In this document: positions 25,827 to 36,245 of the stretch, in pieces
Position numbering within the stretch: the first letter of the stretch is position 1
Layout: the number at the start of each line of letters is the position of its first letter
Assembly (NCBI GenBank): GCA_030141605.1
Contig: JAQGDQ010002440.1
Location: 1 to 37,024, forward strand
Reading direction: 5' to 3'
Length of the DNA: 37,024 bases
Source: Tubiluchus corallicola
Taxonomy: Eukaryota > Priapulida > Priapulimorpha > Priapulimorphida > Tubiluchidae
Made by a program: the position numbers and the translations under genes
The notes under the pieces: model-generated
Database searches by the model: none
What the model was told of the DNA's origin: nothing
Seen by the model: only the letters and a program-made list of their open reading frames with translations

Positions 25827-26869
25827 ATGAAAAAAAAATTGCTTATAATATTTATTATTATAATTATTACTTTATTATCAGCTAGCTGTGGAAAAAAAGA
25901 ATCTGCAGGAGCTAGTAAAAATAATGCTAATGCAGGACCAAGTAAGGAAAGTAATTTTGTTATAAAGCTAAGCACTAAGTTTGTAGATGATGAGCAAACT
26001 ACTAAATCACTTAAACTTGTAGTAGAAAAAATAAATGAGAGATCAAATGGTACTTTAGATATACAGTTATATCCTGGTGGACAACTACCAATAGGAAAAG
26101 ATAGCATGGAACAAGTTGTAAATGGTGCTAATTGGATATCTGTAGACGGATTAAATTTTATAGGAGATTATATTCCAGATTTTAATGCTATAGTTGGACC
26201 GATGCTTTATAAAAATTTTGATGAGTACTTAGAAATGACTCAAAGTAACTTAGTAAAAGATTTAAAAATTCAAGCAGAGAAAAAAGGAATAAAGTTACTA
26301 TCATTAGATTATTTATTTGGATTTAGAAGTATGCTTACAGACAGAGAGGTAAAAAAACCTGAAGATTTAGCTGGTTTAAAAATAAGGGTTCCAAACAGCC
26401 AACTTTATATGACAACTTTAAGTGCCATGGGAGCTAACCCAACAGCATTACCTTTTCCTGAAGTTCACAGTGGTATACAACAAGGAGTAGTAGATGGGTT
26501 AGAGGGATCTCTACTAACCATATATGGTACAAAAATATATGAAGTAAGAAAAAATGTTTCGCTTACAAAACACTTATTAGGTGTATCTGCTGTTTCTATA
26601 TCTCCAATTTTATGGGAAAAGTTATCTGAAAATCAAGAAAAATAATACAAGAAGAATTTGACGCAGGAGCAAAACATAACAATGAAATGACAATAAAGCT
26701 AACTGAAGAATATAAAGAAAAATTAGAAGAACTAGGAGTAAAGTTTAATGATGTAGATACTGAGTCTTTTATTAAATCAACAGCAAAAGTCTACGATCAA
26801 TTTCCAAAATGGTCACCTGGAATATATGATAAAATAACAGAAGAGCTTAATCGAATAAGATCCAAGTAA
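25827..26869 (+). CDS. TRAP transporter substrate-binding lipoprotein DctP, copy 2, one frameshift as read
   Basis: A lipobox ends at C21 (LLSASC), and the DctP domain matches copy 1 in order: GGQLPIGKDSMEQVV, GFRSML (R167), GLKIRVPNS (R187), GANPTALPF, then QQGVVDGLEGS. The first frame stops at 26645. The final 75 or so residues (EEFDAGAKHNNEMTIK to RIRSK) follow in the next frame to 26869. The shift is one A missing from the A run at 26638-26642; with it the protein aligns end to end with copy 1 at about 347 residues. AGGAGG precedes the ATG. The two copies lie 15 bases apart, presumably from tandem duplication, but they differ around the pocket (TETYAG versus PEVHSG), so they may bind different ligands. 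Confidence 0.88.
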
Positions 26870-26948
26870 AATTTTACTATATATAAATTATTTACTAATA
26901 TTGTTTTTCATTAACTTATGAATATTACTCTTTGGAGGATATGATTTT

Positions 26949-27467
26949 ATGAAAGATTTTTTTAAAAATATAGAAGTTAAATTAGGAAGTATTACTATCT
27001 CTATTACAGTTATTTGTGTAATAATGAATGTTATTTCTAGGTATGGATTTGGAAAAACATTTCCTTGGGTGGAAGAAGTATCAGTAGGTTGTTTTATTTG
27101 GACGGTATTTTTAGGAGCAACAGCTGCCTACAAAGAAAAATCTCTTATAGGAGTAGATATCTTGACTCAAATGCTACCTTTTAAAGGAAAGAGAGTTTTA
27201 GAGCTTATTGTTTATTTATTTTTATTTTTATTAAACGCATCGCTATTAGTTTTAAGTTATAATTATGTTAAAGGGTCAAACAAAATAACTTCAGCACTAG
27301 AAATATCATATATTTATATTAATTCAGCCTTAATCGTTTCTTTTGGACTTATGACTTTATACTCTCTAAAGTTTTTAGTACAAGATATACTGCTTTTTAT
27401 ACAAGATCAAAATAACAAAAACGATATGGATAAATATGCTGATGATGTACATGAGCAGTTCAGTTAA
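26949..27467 (+). CDS. TRAP transporter small permease DctQ
   Basis: 172 residues with four transmembrane helices and an acidic C-terminal tail. The segment RYGFGKTFPWVEEVSVGCFIWTVFLGA contains the conserved W-x-E-E helix pattern of DctQ, and AAYKEKSLIGVDILT follows, also typical. It is the small membrane subunit of a tripartite TRAP system. It lies 79 bases after dctP2 and 34 bases before dctM. GGAGG is about 10 bases upstream of the ATG. No fusion to DctM is seen. Confidence 0.92.
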   Translation: MKDFFKNIEVKLGSITISITVICVIMNVISRYGFGKTFPWVEEVSVGCFIWTVFLGATAAYKEKSLIGVDILTQMLPFKGKRVLELIVYLFLFLLNASLLVLSYNYVKGSNKITSALEISYIYINSALIVSFGLMTLYSLKFLVQDILLFIQDQNNKNDMDKYADDVHEQFS

Positions 27468-27501
27468 TTAGTATTTTAATCTAATTTTGAAAGGAGTATG
27501 A

Positions 27502-28791
27502 ATGGAAAGTTTTTATCCTATAATAATTTTATTTATTTTGTTTTTTCTAAATATTCCAATTGCTTTTGCTTTAATTGGATCATCAATGTACTATTTTATA
27601 TTTATTCAAGATGTTATACCTATAAACCTAGTAATGCAAAGATTTATATCTTCAATAGAGTCTTTTCCTCTTTTAGCAATTCCATTTTTTATAATGGTTG
27701 GGTCAGTTATGAATTATTCTGGAATTAGTTCCAGCTTAATGCAAATGGCAGAAGTTTTAACTGGACACATGATAGGAGGATTAGCACAAGTAAATGTAGT
27801 TTTAAGTGCAATGATGGGAGGTATATCTGGTTCAGCAAATGCAGATGCAGCTATGCAATCAAAAATATTAGTTCCTGAAATGAAAAAAAGAGGGTTTTCA
27901 GCACCTTTTTCAGCTGCGGTAACAGCTGCTTCTTCTTCTGTTAGCCCAGTAATTCCACCAGGAACTAATCTTATAATATATGCTCTTATAGCCAATGTGT
28001 CTGTATCTAAAATGTTTTTAGCTGGTTATACTCCAGGAATACTTATGACTATAGCTCTAATGATAACAGTACATTTTATATCTAAAAAGAGAGGCTACAC
28101 ACCTTCAAGAAAAGGTAGAGCAAGCTTTTCTGAAATATTTAAACAATTTATAAGATCTATATGGGCTTTAATGATACCATTTGGCATTATTTTAGGAATG
28201 CGTTTTGGCTTATTCACCCCTACAGAAGCTGGAGGAATCGCTGTATTATTTTGTTTTATTGTAGGTTTTTTAATATATAAAAAGTTAAAAATAAGTCATA
28301 TCCCAACTATTTTAAAAGATACTGTCTATGGAACAGGGTCAGTTATGTTAATTATTGTAGGAGCAAAAGTTTTTGGATATTACTTAACATTGGAGGGAAT
28401 CCCACAAAAAATTACTTCATTTTTGATTAATTTTACAGATAATACATTTGTATTATTGATACTTATTAATGTATTGCTACTATTTATAGGTATGTTTATA
28501 GAAGGAGGAGCTGCCCTTATAATATTAGCTCCATTATTAGTTCCTGCTGTTAGCAATATTGGAGTGGATCCAATACATTTCGGTGTCATCTTAATAGTAA
28601 ATATAATGATCGGAGGAATAACTCCACCTTTTGGGTCTATGATGTTTACTACATGTACTATTGTTGGTATAAAACTTGATGACTTTGTAAAGGAAATTAT
28701 ACCTTTTATTGTAGCTTTACTACTCGTATTGCTACTCTTAACTTACGCAGCCCCTGTTGCATTATTTATTCCAAATTTATTAGGTGGTTAA
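27502..28791 (+). CDS. TRAP transporter large permease DctM
   Basis: 429 residues, about 12 hydrophobic segments, the usual size for the Na+-coupled DctM subunit. Conserved parts: PLLAIPFFIMVGSVMNYSG near residue 50-70, the GGISGSANADAA and SSSVSPVIPPGTNLIIYALIA re-entrant regions, FGLFTPTEAGGIAV, and the C-terminal GGITPPFGSMMFTTC. The PPxT/PPFG re-entrant loops house the sodium sites in structurally known TRAP members. GGAG precedes the ATG. It is the last of the four transporter genes; a HAD phosphatase gene follows after 31 bases. Confidence 0.95.
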   Translation: MESFYPIIILFILFFLNIPIAFALIGSSMYYFIFIQDVIPINLVMQRFISSIESFPLLAIPFFIMVGSVMNYSGISSSLMQMAEVLTGHMIGGLAQVNVVLSAMMGGISGSANADAAMQSKILVPEMKKRGFSAPFSAAVTAASSSVSPVIPPGTNLIIYALIANVSVSKMFLAGYTPGILMTIALMITVHFISKKRGYTPSRKGRASFSEIFKQFIRSIWALMIPFGIILGMRFGLFTPTEAGGIAVLFCFIVGFLIYKKLKISHIPTILKDTVYGTGSVMLIIVGAKVFGYYLTLEGIPQKITSFLINFTDNTFVLLILINVLLLFIGMFIEGGAALIILAPLLVPAVSNIGVDPIHFGVILIVNIMIGGITPPFGSMMFTTCTIVGIKLDDFVKEIIPFIVALLLVLLLLTYAAPVALFIPNLLGG

Positions 28792-28822
28792 AATATAATT
28801 AAAATATTTAGGAGTGGCATTT

Positions 28823-29617
28823 ATGAGCAAGTTAAAAAATAAAAAATGTTTTATATTTGATATGGATGGTACAATATATTTAGGAGATGAATTTATAGAT
28901 GGAGCTTTAGCTTTAATAAAGCTTCTTGAAGAACTAGGCATAAAATACTTATTTTTAACTAATAATTCTTCTAAAAGTCAAGAGATCTATCAAAATAAAA
29001 TGAAACATATGGGATTAAATATAGAAAAAGAAAAAATTTTCACATCAGGTGAAGCAACTAGAATATATATAAATAAGTTCAAACCTAATTCTAAGATATT
29101 TTTGTTAGGAAACGAATATTTAGAAAAAGAATTTGAAAAAGATGGATTTAAGCTGATTAAAAAAAGAAATCAAAGTCCTGATTACATAGTTCTTGGCTTT
29201 GATACCTCTTTAACATATGAAAAAATATGGATAGCTTGTGATTATATTAATGAAGGGGTTGAATTTTTAGCAACTCACCCAGACTTTGTATGTCCATTAC
29301 CTAAAGGTAAAACAATGCCAGATACAGGTGCAATGATAAAAATGTTTGAGGCAGCTACAGGAGTCACAGCAAAAGTCATAGGAAAGCCAAATAAACTTAT
29401 TGTAGAATCTATATTAAATAAATATGATTTAGAAAAAGAAGAAGTTGTTATAGTAGGAGATAGATTATATACAGATATAAAGTTAGGTAAAAATGCTGGA
29501 ATAGATTCCATTTTAGTTTTAAGTGGAGAAGCTGAGGTAAACGATATAAAGGTAGCAGGAATTATGCCAACTTATGTAATGGAATCAGTAAAAGAAATTT
29601 ACAATAAAATTAAATAA
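28823..29617 (+). CDS. HAD-IIA family phosphatase (NagD/AraL/PGP-like)
   Basis: 264 residues. HAD motif I is FDMDGTIYLGD (D13, D15), motif II is FLTNNSSKS, the lysine motif is GKPNKLIVES and motif IV is VGDRLYTDIKLGKNAG. The cap domain between motifs II and III is of the IIA type. Close relatives act on phosphosugars, 2-phosphoglycolate or glycerol 3-phosphate, and no substrate can be fixed here. The ATG at 28823-28825 is preferred to a GTG nine bases before it, because GGAG at 28811-28814 fits the ATG. Lying between the transporter and ugpQ in a glycerol cluster, it could dephosphorylate a glycerol-type phosphate or a headgroup phosphate. With glpK in the same cluster, action on glycerol 3-phosphate would be a futile cycle. 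Confidence 0.88.
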   Translation: MSKLKNKKCFIFDMDGTIYLGDEFIDGALALIKLLEELGIKYLFLTNNSSKSQEIYQNKMKHMGLNIEKEKIFTSGEATRIYINKFKPNSKIFLLGNEYLEKEFEKDGFKLIKKRNQSPDYIVLGFDTSLTYEKIWIACDYINEGVEFLATHPDFVCPLPKGKTMPDTGAMIKMFEAATGVTAKVIGKPNKLIVESILNKYDLEKEEVVIVGDRLYTDIKLGKNAGIDSILVLSGEAEVNDIKVAGIMPTYVMESVKEIYNKIK

Positions 29618-29627
29618 GGAGAAACCT

Positions 29628-30335
29628 ATGTTAATATTAGGCCATAGAGGTGATTCGGCTCATGCTCCAGAAAACACTTTAGCAGCAATAAAGTTAGCTT
29701 TTGAAAAAAATTGTGATGGAATAGAAATTGATGTACAATTAACTAAAGACAAAGAGCTCGTAGTATTTCATGATTGGGATGTAGAGCGAACAACAAACGG
29801 GACAGGGTTTGTATCTAATTTTAATTTATCTAAATTAAAAACTCTAGATACTGGTTCTTGGTTTTCTAAAAAATATAAAAATGAAAAAATTGCCACTTTG
29901 AAAGAAATATTAGAAGTAGTCCCCAATAATAAGTTAGTAAATATCGAACTCAAAGTAAGACATGGTAAAAAAACAGATATTGAAATAAGAGTCTTGAAAT
30001 TATTAGAAAAAATGAATATGTCTTCAAATACAATTTTATCATCATTTAATCATAGAGTCATAAAAAATATTAATGGTATAGACTCAAAAATTAAGACAGG
30101 ACTTTTAATAACTTCTAGTTTATTAAATATTAAAGAATATATAAAGTCTAATAACTTAAACCTGTATAGCTTGCACTTAAGTGGTGAGTTTTTAGATAAG
30201 AGCACAGTAGATGAAATGAAGAAGGAAAATGTAAAAATATATGCCTGGACAATAAATACAAAAGAAGAAGCTGAAAAAATGAAAAACTTTGGTGTTGATG
30301 GAATAATAACAAATTATCCAGAAATTTTAGATTAG
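29628..30335 (+). CDS. ugpQ: Cytosolic glycerophosphodiester phosphodiesterase (UgpQ type)
   Basis: 235 residues, no signal peptide. GDPD motifs: GHRGDSAHAPENT (H6), GIEIDVQLTKD (E33, D35) and FHDWDVERTTNG (H48); then the later family motif VKIYAWTIN and a final GVDGIITNYPE. This is the short cytoplasmic form that hydrolyses imported glycerophosphodiesters to glycerol 3-phosphate. Together with the exported GlpQ it indicates that phosphodiesters can be cut on both sides of the membrane. It begins 11 bases after the HAD gene, with AAGGAG upstream, and stops 23 bases before glpK's most likely start. Confidence 0.93.
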   Translation: MLILGHRGDSAHAPENTLAAIKLAFEKNCDGIEIDVQLTKDKELVVFHDWDVERTTNGTGFVSNFNLSKLKTLDTGSWFSKKYKNEKIATLKEILEVVPNNKLVNIELKVRHGKKTDIEIRVLKLLEKMNMSSNTILSSFNHRVIKNINGIDSKIKTGLLITSSLLNIKEYIKSNNLNLYSLHLSGEFLDKSTVDEMKKENVKIYAWTINTKEEAEKMKNFGVDGIITNYPEILD

Positions 30336-30339
30336 CTAA

Positions 30340-31854
<1,515 letters not shown>

Positions 31855-31963
31855 AAAATCTATTTATAAATAAAAAAACTTAAATATTTTTATACTAGTA
31901 AGTTATAATTAAATTAAAATTCCTATGTTTATAAAATTTATAAGAATTTTCTTTATTAAAATT

Positions 31964-32000
31964 AAAAAATACCACTATAAGTATAGTGGTATTTTTTTTA
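31964..32000. terminator. Bidirectional rho-independent terminator
   Basis: TACCACTATA and TATAGTGGTA form a perfect 10-base inverted repeat separated by AG, with an A-run on the left and a T-run on the right. It ends the glpK transcript on the plus strand and the convergent metallo-beta-lactamase-fold gene on the minus strand, whose stop codon lies within it. Confidence 0.88.
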
Positions 32001-32789
32001 AGATTTGGGAAACAAACTACTCAGTATAAGCTTCCAAAACAAATCTCCTCCATTTCTATTAGGGTACTTATCTTCTATTTTTGATTTTAATTCTTCAGGT
32101 GTACTTGATTCATCGTAAGATTTTTTTGCATGCTTCAAATATTCAATATTCTCTTTATAAACCTTACTATTAGCAGGGTCTCCATGACCTGGGAAAACTA
32201 GTTTACTATTATTGTTACCATCAAGCTCTTCAAGAATACTTATCCAATTATTAAAGGAATCAGTAAATATAATCGAATAGTAACTATTGTATACTAAATC
32301 TCCTACAAAATCCACTCCAAACTCAGGAAGAATAATAACTACCTGCTCTTCAGCTTCAGCGTCACTATAAATTTCATACTTATATTCTATTCCATCTATT
32401 ATCTCCCCACCATCTGGAAGCACATTAGTTGGAATAGCTTCACCTAGCTTCTCTTTTTTACTATCTAGCACTGCCTTACCATTTTTTTTCAAACTTTCTA
32501 TTACTTTTTTAGTAGTATAACCTGGAGCATCACTAAATGATCCAGCATAACCAATCCAATGGTCTGGGTGATCATGAGTTATAATCACTTTTTCAATGGG
32601 TTTACCTATATCGTCTGCATAGGCTCTAAAATCTCTAGAAAAAGGAATTGTGTATTGACTATCTATTATCACCAATTTATTTTTACTCTCTACAATATAA
32701 GTGCCATTTCCAGCTGCTTTAGATGGACTAGTATAGGCATGTATTTTTATATCATTTAAATCTTTTATATAAAATACTTCTAAACGCAT
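31998..32789 (-). CDS. Metallo-beta-lactamase-fold hydrolase
   Basis: 263 residues. The metal motif is HDHPDHW (H72, H74, D76, H77), later ligands are in FVGDLVYN and FPGHGDP. This is a complete MBL core of the broad hydrolase superfamily, not demonstrably an antibiotic-degrading enzyme. The C-terminal part (KHAKKSYDES to the end) is helical. The substrate cannot be told. There is no signal peptide and no clear ribosome binding site at the ATG at 32787-32789; a stop codon lies two codons upstream, so the N-terminus is either as given, or lost to a start farther upstream in another frame. It stands alone, with 556 bases of non-coding sequence before it, and ends in the shared terminator. Confidence 0.8.
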   Translation of the reverse strand: MRLEVFYIKDLNDIKIHAYTSPSKAAGNGTYIVESKNKLVIIDSQYTIPFSRDFRAYADDIGKPIEKVIITHDHPDHWIGYAGSFSDAPGYTTKKVIESLKKNGKAVLDSKKEKLGEAIPTNVLPDGGEIIDGIEYKYEIYSDAEAEEQVVIILPEFGVDFVGDLVYNSYYSIIFTDSFNNWISILEELDGNNNSKLVFPGHGDPANSKVYKENIEYLKHAKKSYDESSTPEELKSKIEDKYPNRNGGDLFWKLILSSLFPKS

Positions 32790-33345
32790 TATCTACAACT
32801 AAAAAAAGTGATTTTTACACAATTAATATCTGTTAGTCAAAATTTATATTGATTTGCTTTTAACTTTAAATACAATTTACAAAAATATCTATTCTCCTCC
32901 AAGATGTATTATTTTTAACAAAGTATCTAAAGTTCAAAAAAATTGTAATTTAAATTAATTACTCAAATATAAATTTTTTAGCTAATTACTAAGTAAATTT
33001 TACTTTTATATGAAATACTTCATAACTACCTGTCTATTTAAAAAAAAACAGAATAACATTTCAATATCAAACATTTTTTTATTTTATATAAAAGCGTCAT
33101 AATAATTAACAAGTATTTTATTCTTTAAACAACTGTAATAAGTAAAAAATTATAACTACCTTTATAAGTAAAATGTTTTTTTATCATCAAATCTATTCAA
33201 TAGTAAATATTACTAGATATATTCAAAGTATGCATAACAAAATAAATCTTCAATCAAAAATCTCCTTTAAATATATATTGTTTAATGAAAAATGTATAGT
33301 ATGTAAATTTACACCACATTATACAATTTATATGTTAAATTTTAC
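32790..33345. other. 556-base AT-rich intergenic region
   Basis: No credible reading frame or RNA gene was seen. It separates ppk1 (stop at 33346) from the metallo-beta-lactamase-fold gene and must hold the latter's promoter. Several T and A runs exist, but I could not fix a terminator for ppk1 or a promoter with both hexamers. Confidence 0.55.
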
Positions 33346-35373
33346 TTAGTATAAGTTATAAAGCTCTTCTTGAGCGGATATACTTTCTTTATTTTTTTTC
33401 TCTACATTAATATATTTTCCATTATTTTGTTGTATTTTTCTATTAATATTGTCTTTCAAAAGAAAATCTAGTACCTTTTTTATATGCAAATGTATATCCT
33501 TAGATTCAATAGGAACTAAAAGCTCTACCCTTCTATTTAAATTTCGTGACATTAAGTCAGCGCTTGATATATATATTTCAGGTGTTTTATCATTGTAAAA
33601 GTAATATATTCTACTATGCTCTAAATACCTTCCTACTATACTATAAACATTTATATTTTTACTATAATCTTCCATACCACTTCTTAAGCAACATGCGCTT
33701 CTAACAATTAAATCTATTTCTACTCCTGATTTAGAAGCATCATATAGTTTTTCTATAATATTTTGATCCTCTAAAGAATTTATTTTTGCAATTAAATATG
33801 CCTTTTTTCCTAGTTTAGCATTTTTTATTTCTCTATCTATTAAATAATTAAATTTATTCCTAAGAGTTTCTGGAGCAACGTCTAATTTTTTCCATTTATC
33901 TTTAGATGAAAAACCAGTTAATTTATTAAAAAGATCTGACACATCTTCGCAAAATTTTTTATTTGAAGTAAAAAAACCTATATCAGTATATAGCTTTGCA
34001 GTAATATCATTATAATTTCCTGTACCAAAGTGTGCATACCTTTTTATTCCCTCTTTTTCTTTTCGAACTATAAGTAACACTTTTCCATGAGTTTTTAGAC
34101 CTTTCAATCCATATATTACATGACATCCAGATTTTTCTAATTTTTTCGCCCACTTTATGTTTTTTTCTTCATCAAACCTAGCTTTTAGCTCTAAAACTAC
34201 TGTAACTTGCTTATTATTGTTAGCTGCTTTAACTAAAGATTTAATAATTGGTGAGTCTCCACTAACTCTATATAAACTTTGTTTTATGGCTAAAACATTT
34301 GGATCATTAGCGGCATACTCAATCACATCTATAATATGTTGAAAACTCTGATAAGGGTGATGCAATAAAAGATCCTGTTTTTTTAAAACATCAAAAATAT
34401 TTTTATTTTTTTCTAAAATTTTGTGTGACTTGCTTTCTTTAGATTTAAATTTCAATTTTTTTATATTAATAGAATTATAAAAATCCATTAAAAATGACAT
34501 ATCTATAATATTTGGTATTTTAAAAATCATATTTTCTAGTTTTAACTCTATCCCATTAGCAATAAATTCAATAATGTCATTGGGAGTATTTTTGGAAATT
34601 TCCAATCTTACAGGTGATCCCCACTTTCTATTTTTAATCTTTTTTTCAATCTCTATTAACAAGTCTTCAGCATCTTCTTCATTATAAATAGTATCTCCAT
34701 CTCTAGTAATTCTAAAAAAGTAGGATTTTTCTATAGTATACCCAATAAATAATTTTGATAAATTTGCTTTTATTACATCTTCTAATAAAATATAATGTTT
34801 TTTTTTAGTACTATTTATTTTTATATACCTAGATAATATACTTGGTACCTGTATTAATGAATAAAAGTAATTTTTATTATTTTTTAATCTAATTATAATG
34901 TTAAGACTTTTATTCACAAGATGAGGAAATGGTCTTGTATTATCTATTGCCATAGGAGTTAAAACTGGATAAATAGTTTCTGAAAATAATTTATCTACAT
35001 ATTCTTTTTCTTCTTTTATCAGATTTTCATAACACTTAAAAAAAATCCCCCATTCATTTTTTAAAGATATCATAATTTTATCTAAACAATCGTATTGACA
35101 CTTTAACATTTTTTTTATTTTAGAACCAATCTTTAATTGTTTCTTAGGTGTCATCCCTGAAATATCTTTTTTGCTGTACCTTTCTTCTGCTTGAGCTTTT
35201 AGTCCAGCTACTCTTATCATAAAAAATTCGTCTAAATTTGAAGAGGCTATTGCAATAAATTTTAGCCTTTCAAGTAATGGTAAGTCTTCATTTTTTCCTT
35301 CGTCTAGAACACGTTGATTAAATTCTAACCAACTCAATTCACGATTTATAAAACTTTTACTATTGTAACTCAT
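33346..35373 (-). CDS. ppk1: Polyphosphate kinase 1
   Basis: Reversibly transfers the gamma phosphate of ATP to inorganic polyphosphate; membrane-associated or cytosolic. 675 residues, near the usual 690. The N-terminal domain has FINRELSWLEFNQRVL and ASSNLDEFFMIRVAG, followed by the head domain (PFPHLVNKSLNI). The C-terminal phospholipase-D-like halves hold the phosphorylated histidine at KTHGK (H429) and the second histidine in RYLEHSR (H586), with AHFGTGNYND between. AGGAGAG lies before the ATG. It follows hldE/rfaE2 by 48 bases on the same strand and probably shares its promoter, an unusual pairing. Confidence 0.96.
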   Translation of the reverse strand: MSYNSKSFINRELSWLEFNQRVLDEGKNEDLPLLERLKFIAIASSNLDEFFMIRVAGLKAQAEERYSKKDISGMTPKKQLKIGSKIKKMLKCQYDCLDKIMISLKNEWGIFFKCYENLIKEEKEYVDKLFSETIYPVLTPMAIDNTRPFPHLVNKSLNIIIRLKNNKNYFYSLIQVPSILSRYIKINSTKKKHYILLEDVIKANLSKLFIGYTIEKSYFFRITRDGDTIYNEEDAEDLLIEIEKKIKNRKWGSPVRLEISKNTPNDIIEFIANGIELKLENMIFKIPNIIDMSFLMDFYNSINIKKLKFKSKESKSHKILEKNKNIFDVLKKQDLLLHHPYQSFQHIIDVIEYAANDPNVLAIKQSLYRVSGDSPIIKSLVKAANNNKQVTVVLELKARFDEEKNIKWAKKLEKSGCHVIYGLKGLKTHGKVLLIVRKEKEGIKRYAHFGTGNYNDITAKLYTDIGFFTSNKKFCEDVSDLFNKLTGFSSKDKWKKLDVAPETLRNKFNYLIDREIKNAKLGKKAYLIAKINSLEDQNIIEKLYDASKSGVEIDLIVRSACCLRSGMEDYSKNINVYSIVGRYLEHSRIYYFYNDKTPEIYISSADLMSRNLNRRVELLVPIESKDIHLHIKKVLDFLLKDNINRKIQQNNGKYINVEKKNKESISAQEELYNLY

Positions 35374-35421
35374 CTTTGCGTCTCTCCTGTTAATTTCATA
35401 GCAAAAAATAGATTTTTAATT

Positions 35422-35889
35422 TTAGTATTTATCTATAATTTTTTCTATTATATTAGTCGTAGATTTTCCTTCTACATATTTAATTATTTTTATTTTACCA
35501 CCGTTTTTTTTCACCACGTGAGCTTCTGGCAATTCATCCTCTTTATAGTCCCCACCCTTTATATGTATATCTGGTTTTAGCTCATCAAGTATATTAATAG
35601 GCGTATCTTCTTCAAATATAACTACATAGTCAACAGGTTTTAAACCAAGCAACAACTCAGCTCTATCCTTTTCACTATTAACAGGCTTTCTTTTTCCTTT
35701 TAGTCTTCTAATTGATGAGTCAGAATTTAGACCTACAATTAATATATCTCCATTTTTTTTTGCTTCTGAAAGGTACCTTAAGTGGCCAACATGTAAAATA
35801 TCAAAACATCCATTTGTAAAAATTATTTTTTTGTTACTTTCTTTATATTTCATAACTATTTGATAAGCTCTTTCTCTAGATAATAGCAT
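35422..35889 (-). CDS. rfaE2: D-glycero-beta-D-manno-heptose 1-phosphate adenylyltransferase (RfaE2/HldE C-domain)
   Basis: 155-residue nucleotidyltransferase. The key motifs are FTNGCFDILHVGHLRYL, containing the HxGH nucleotide-binding signature at 33-36, then VGLNSDSSIRRLKG and KGGDYKEDELPEA, and a C-terminal STTNIIEKI. It activates heptose phosphate for the LPS inner core. It corresponds to the C-terminal half of E. coli HldE, so the kinase half (RfaE1) must be a separate gene, not in the window. Its presence indicates an LPS-bearing outer membrane. GGAG is 4-8 bases before the ATG. A promoter with an extended -10 lies upstream. Confidence 0.93.
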   Translation of the reverse strand: MLLSRERAYQIVMKYKESNKKIIFTNGCFDILHVGHLRYLSEAKKNGDILIVGLNSDSSIRRLKGKRKPVNSEKDRAELLLGLKPVDYVVIFEEDTPINILDELKPDIHIKGGDYKEDELPEAHVVKKNGGKIKIIKYVEGKSTTNIIEKIIDKY

Positions 35890-36245
35890 ATCACTCCTTC
35901 AAAATTTTTTAATTAATTATATCATAAAATAAATAAATAATATAAGGTTTATATAAAAACTTACTATTCTTTCATAGCCCAGTATATCTTTTATGTATCT
36001 TGAGAGTACATCACATTTAAATTGTTATAAAAAATTAATAGTAAACCCTTACAAACTCATAATTTAACAACATTATGCTCTAAGAACACTCATTTAATCT
36101 AGTATATCAAAAAGTTATTATTTAAAATTTTATCAATAGATTTTTATATAGTAGGTTGTCATAAAAGTATATTCATAAATACTTTATTAATTAGATATAA
36201 AAATAATCTTATAATCTAATGCTAAAGTAAAATCTATCTAGAATT
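35890..36245. other. 356-base AT-rich intergenic region
   Basis: It lies between the end of the YiiX-like gene and the start of rfaE2, both leftward. Other than the extended -10 promoter near its left end, no gene, repeat or strong terminator was seen. Confidence 0.55.
35916..35924 (-). promoter_or_regulatory. Candidate extended -10 promoter of rfaE2-ppk1
   Basis: On the minus strand it reads TGATATAAT, a perfect TATAAT (35916-35921) with TGA before it. The -35 region has no good hexamer, as usual for extended -10 promoters. The transcript would begin about 20 bases before the rfaE2 start. Confidence 0.55.

Noticed and set aside
26687-26869. A separate 60-residue gene after dctP2
   Set aside because: It is the C-terminal part of dctP2 and aligns with the end of dctP1.
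27498-27728. A second open frame overlapping the dctM start
   Set aside because: It reads rich in Tyr, Asn, Cys and Phe without motif, while the dctM frame has a ribosome binding site and family sequence.
31998-32789. Antibiotic-inactivating beta-lactamase
   Set aside because: Only the general metallo-beta-lactamase fold motif is present; the superfamily is mostly other hydrolases, and there is no signal peptide.
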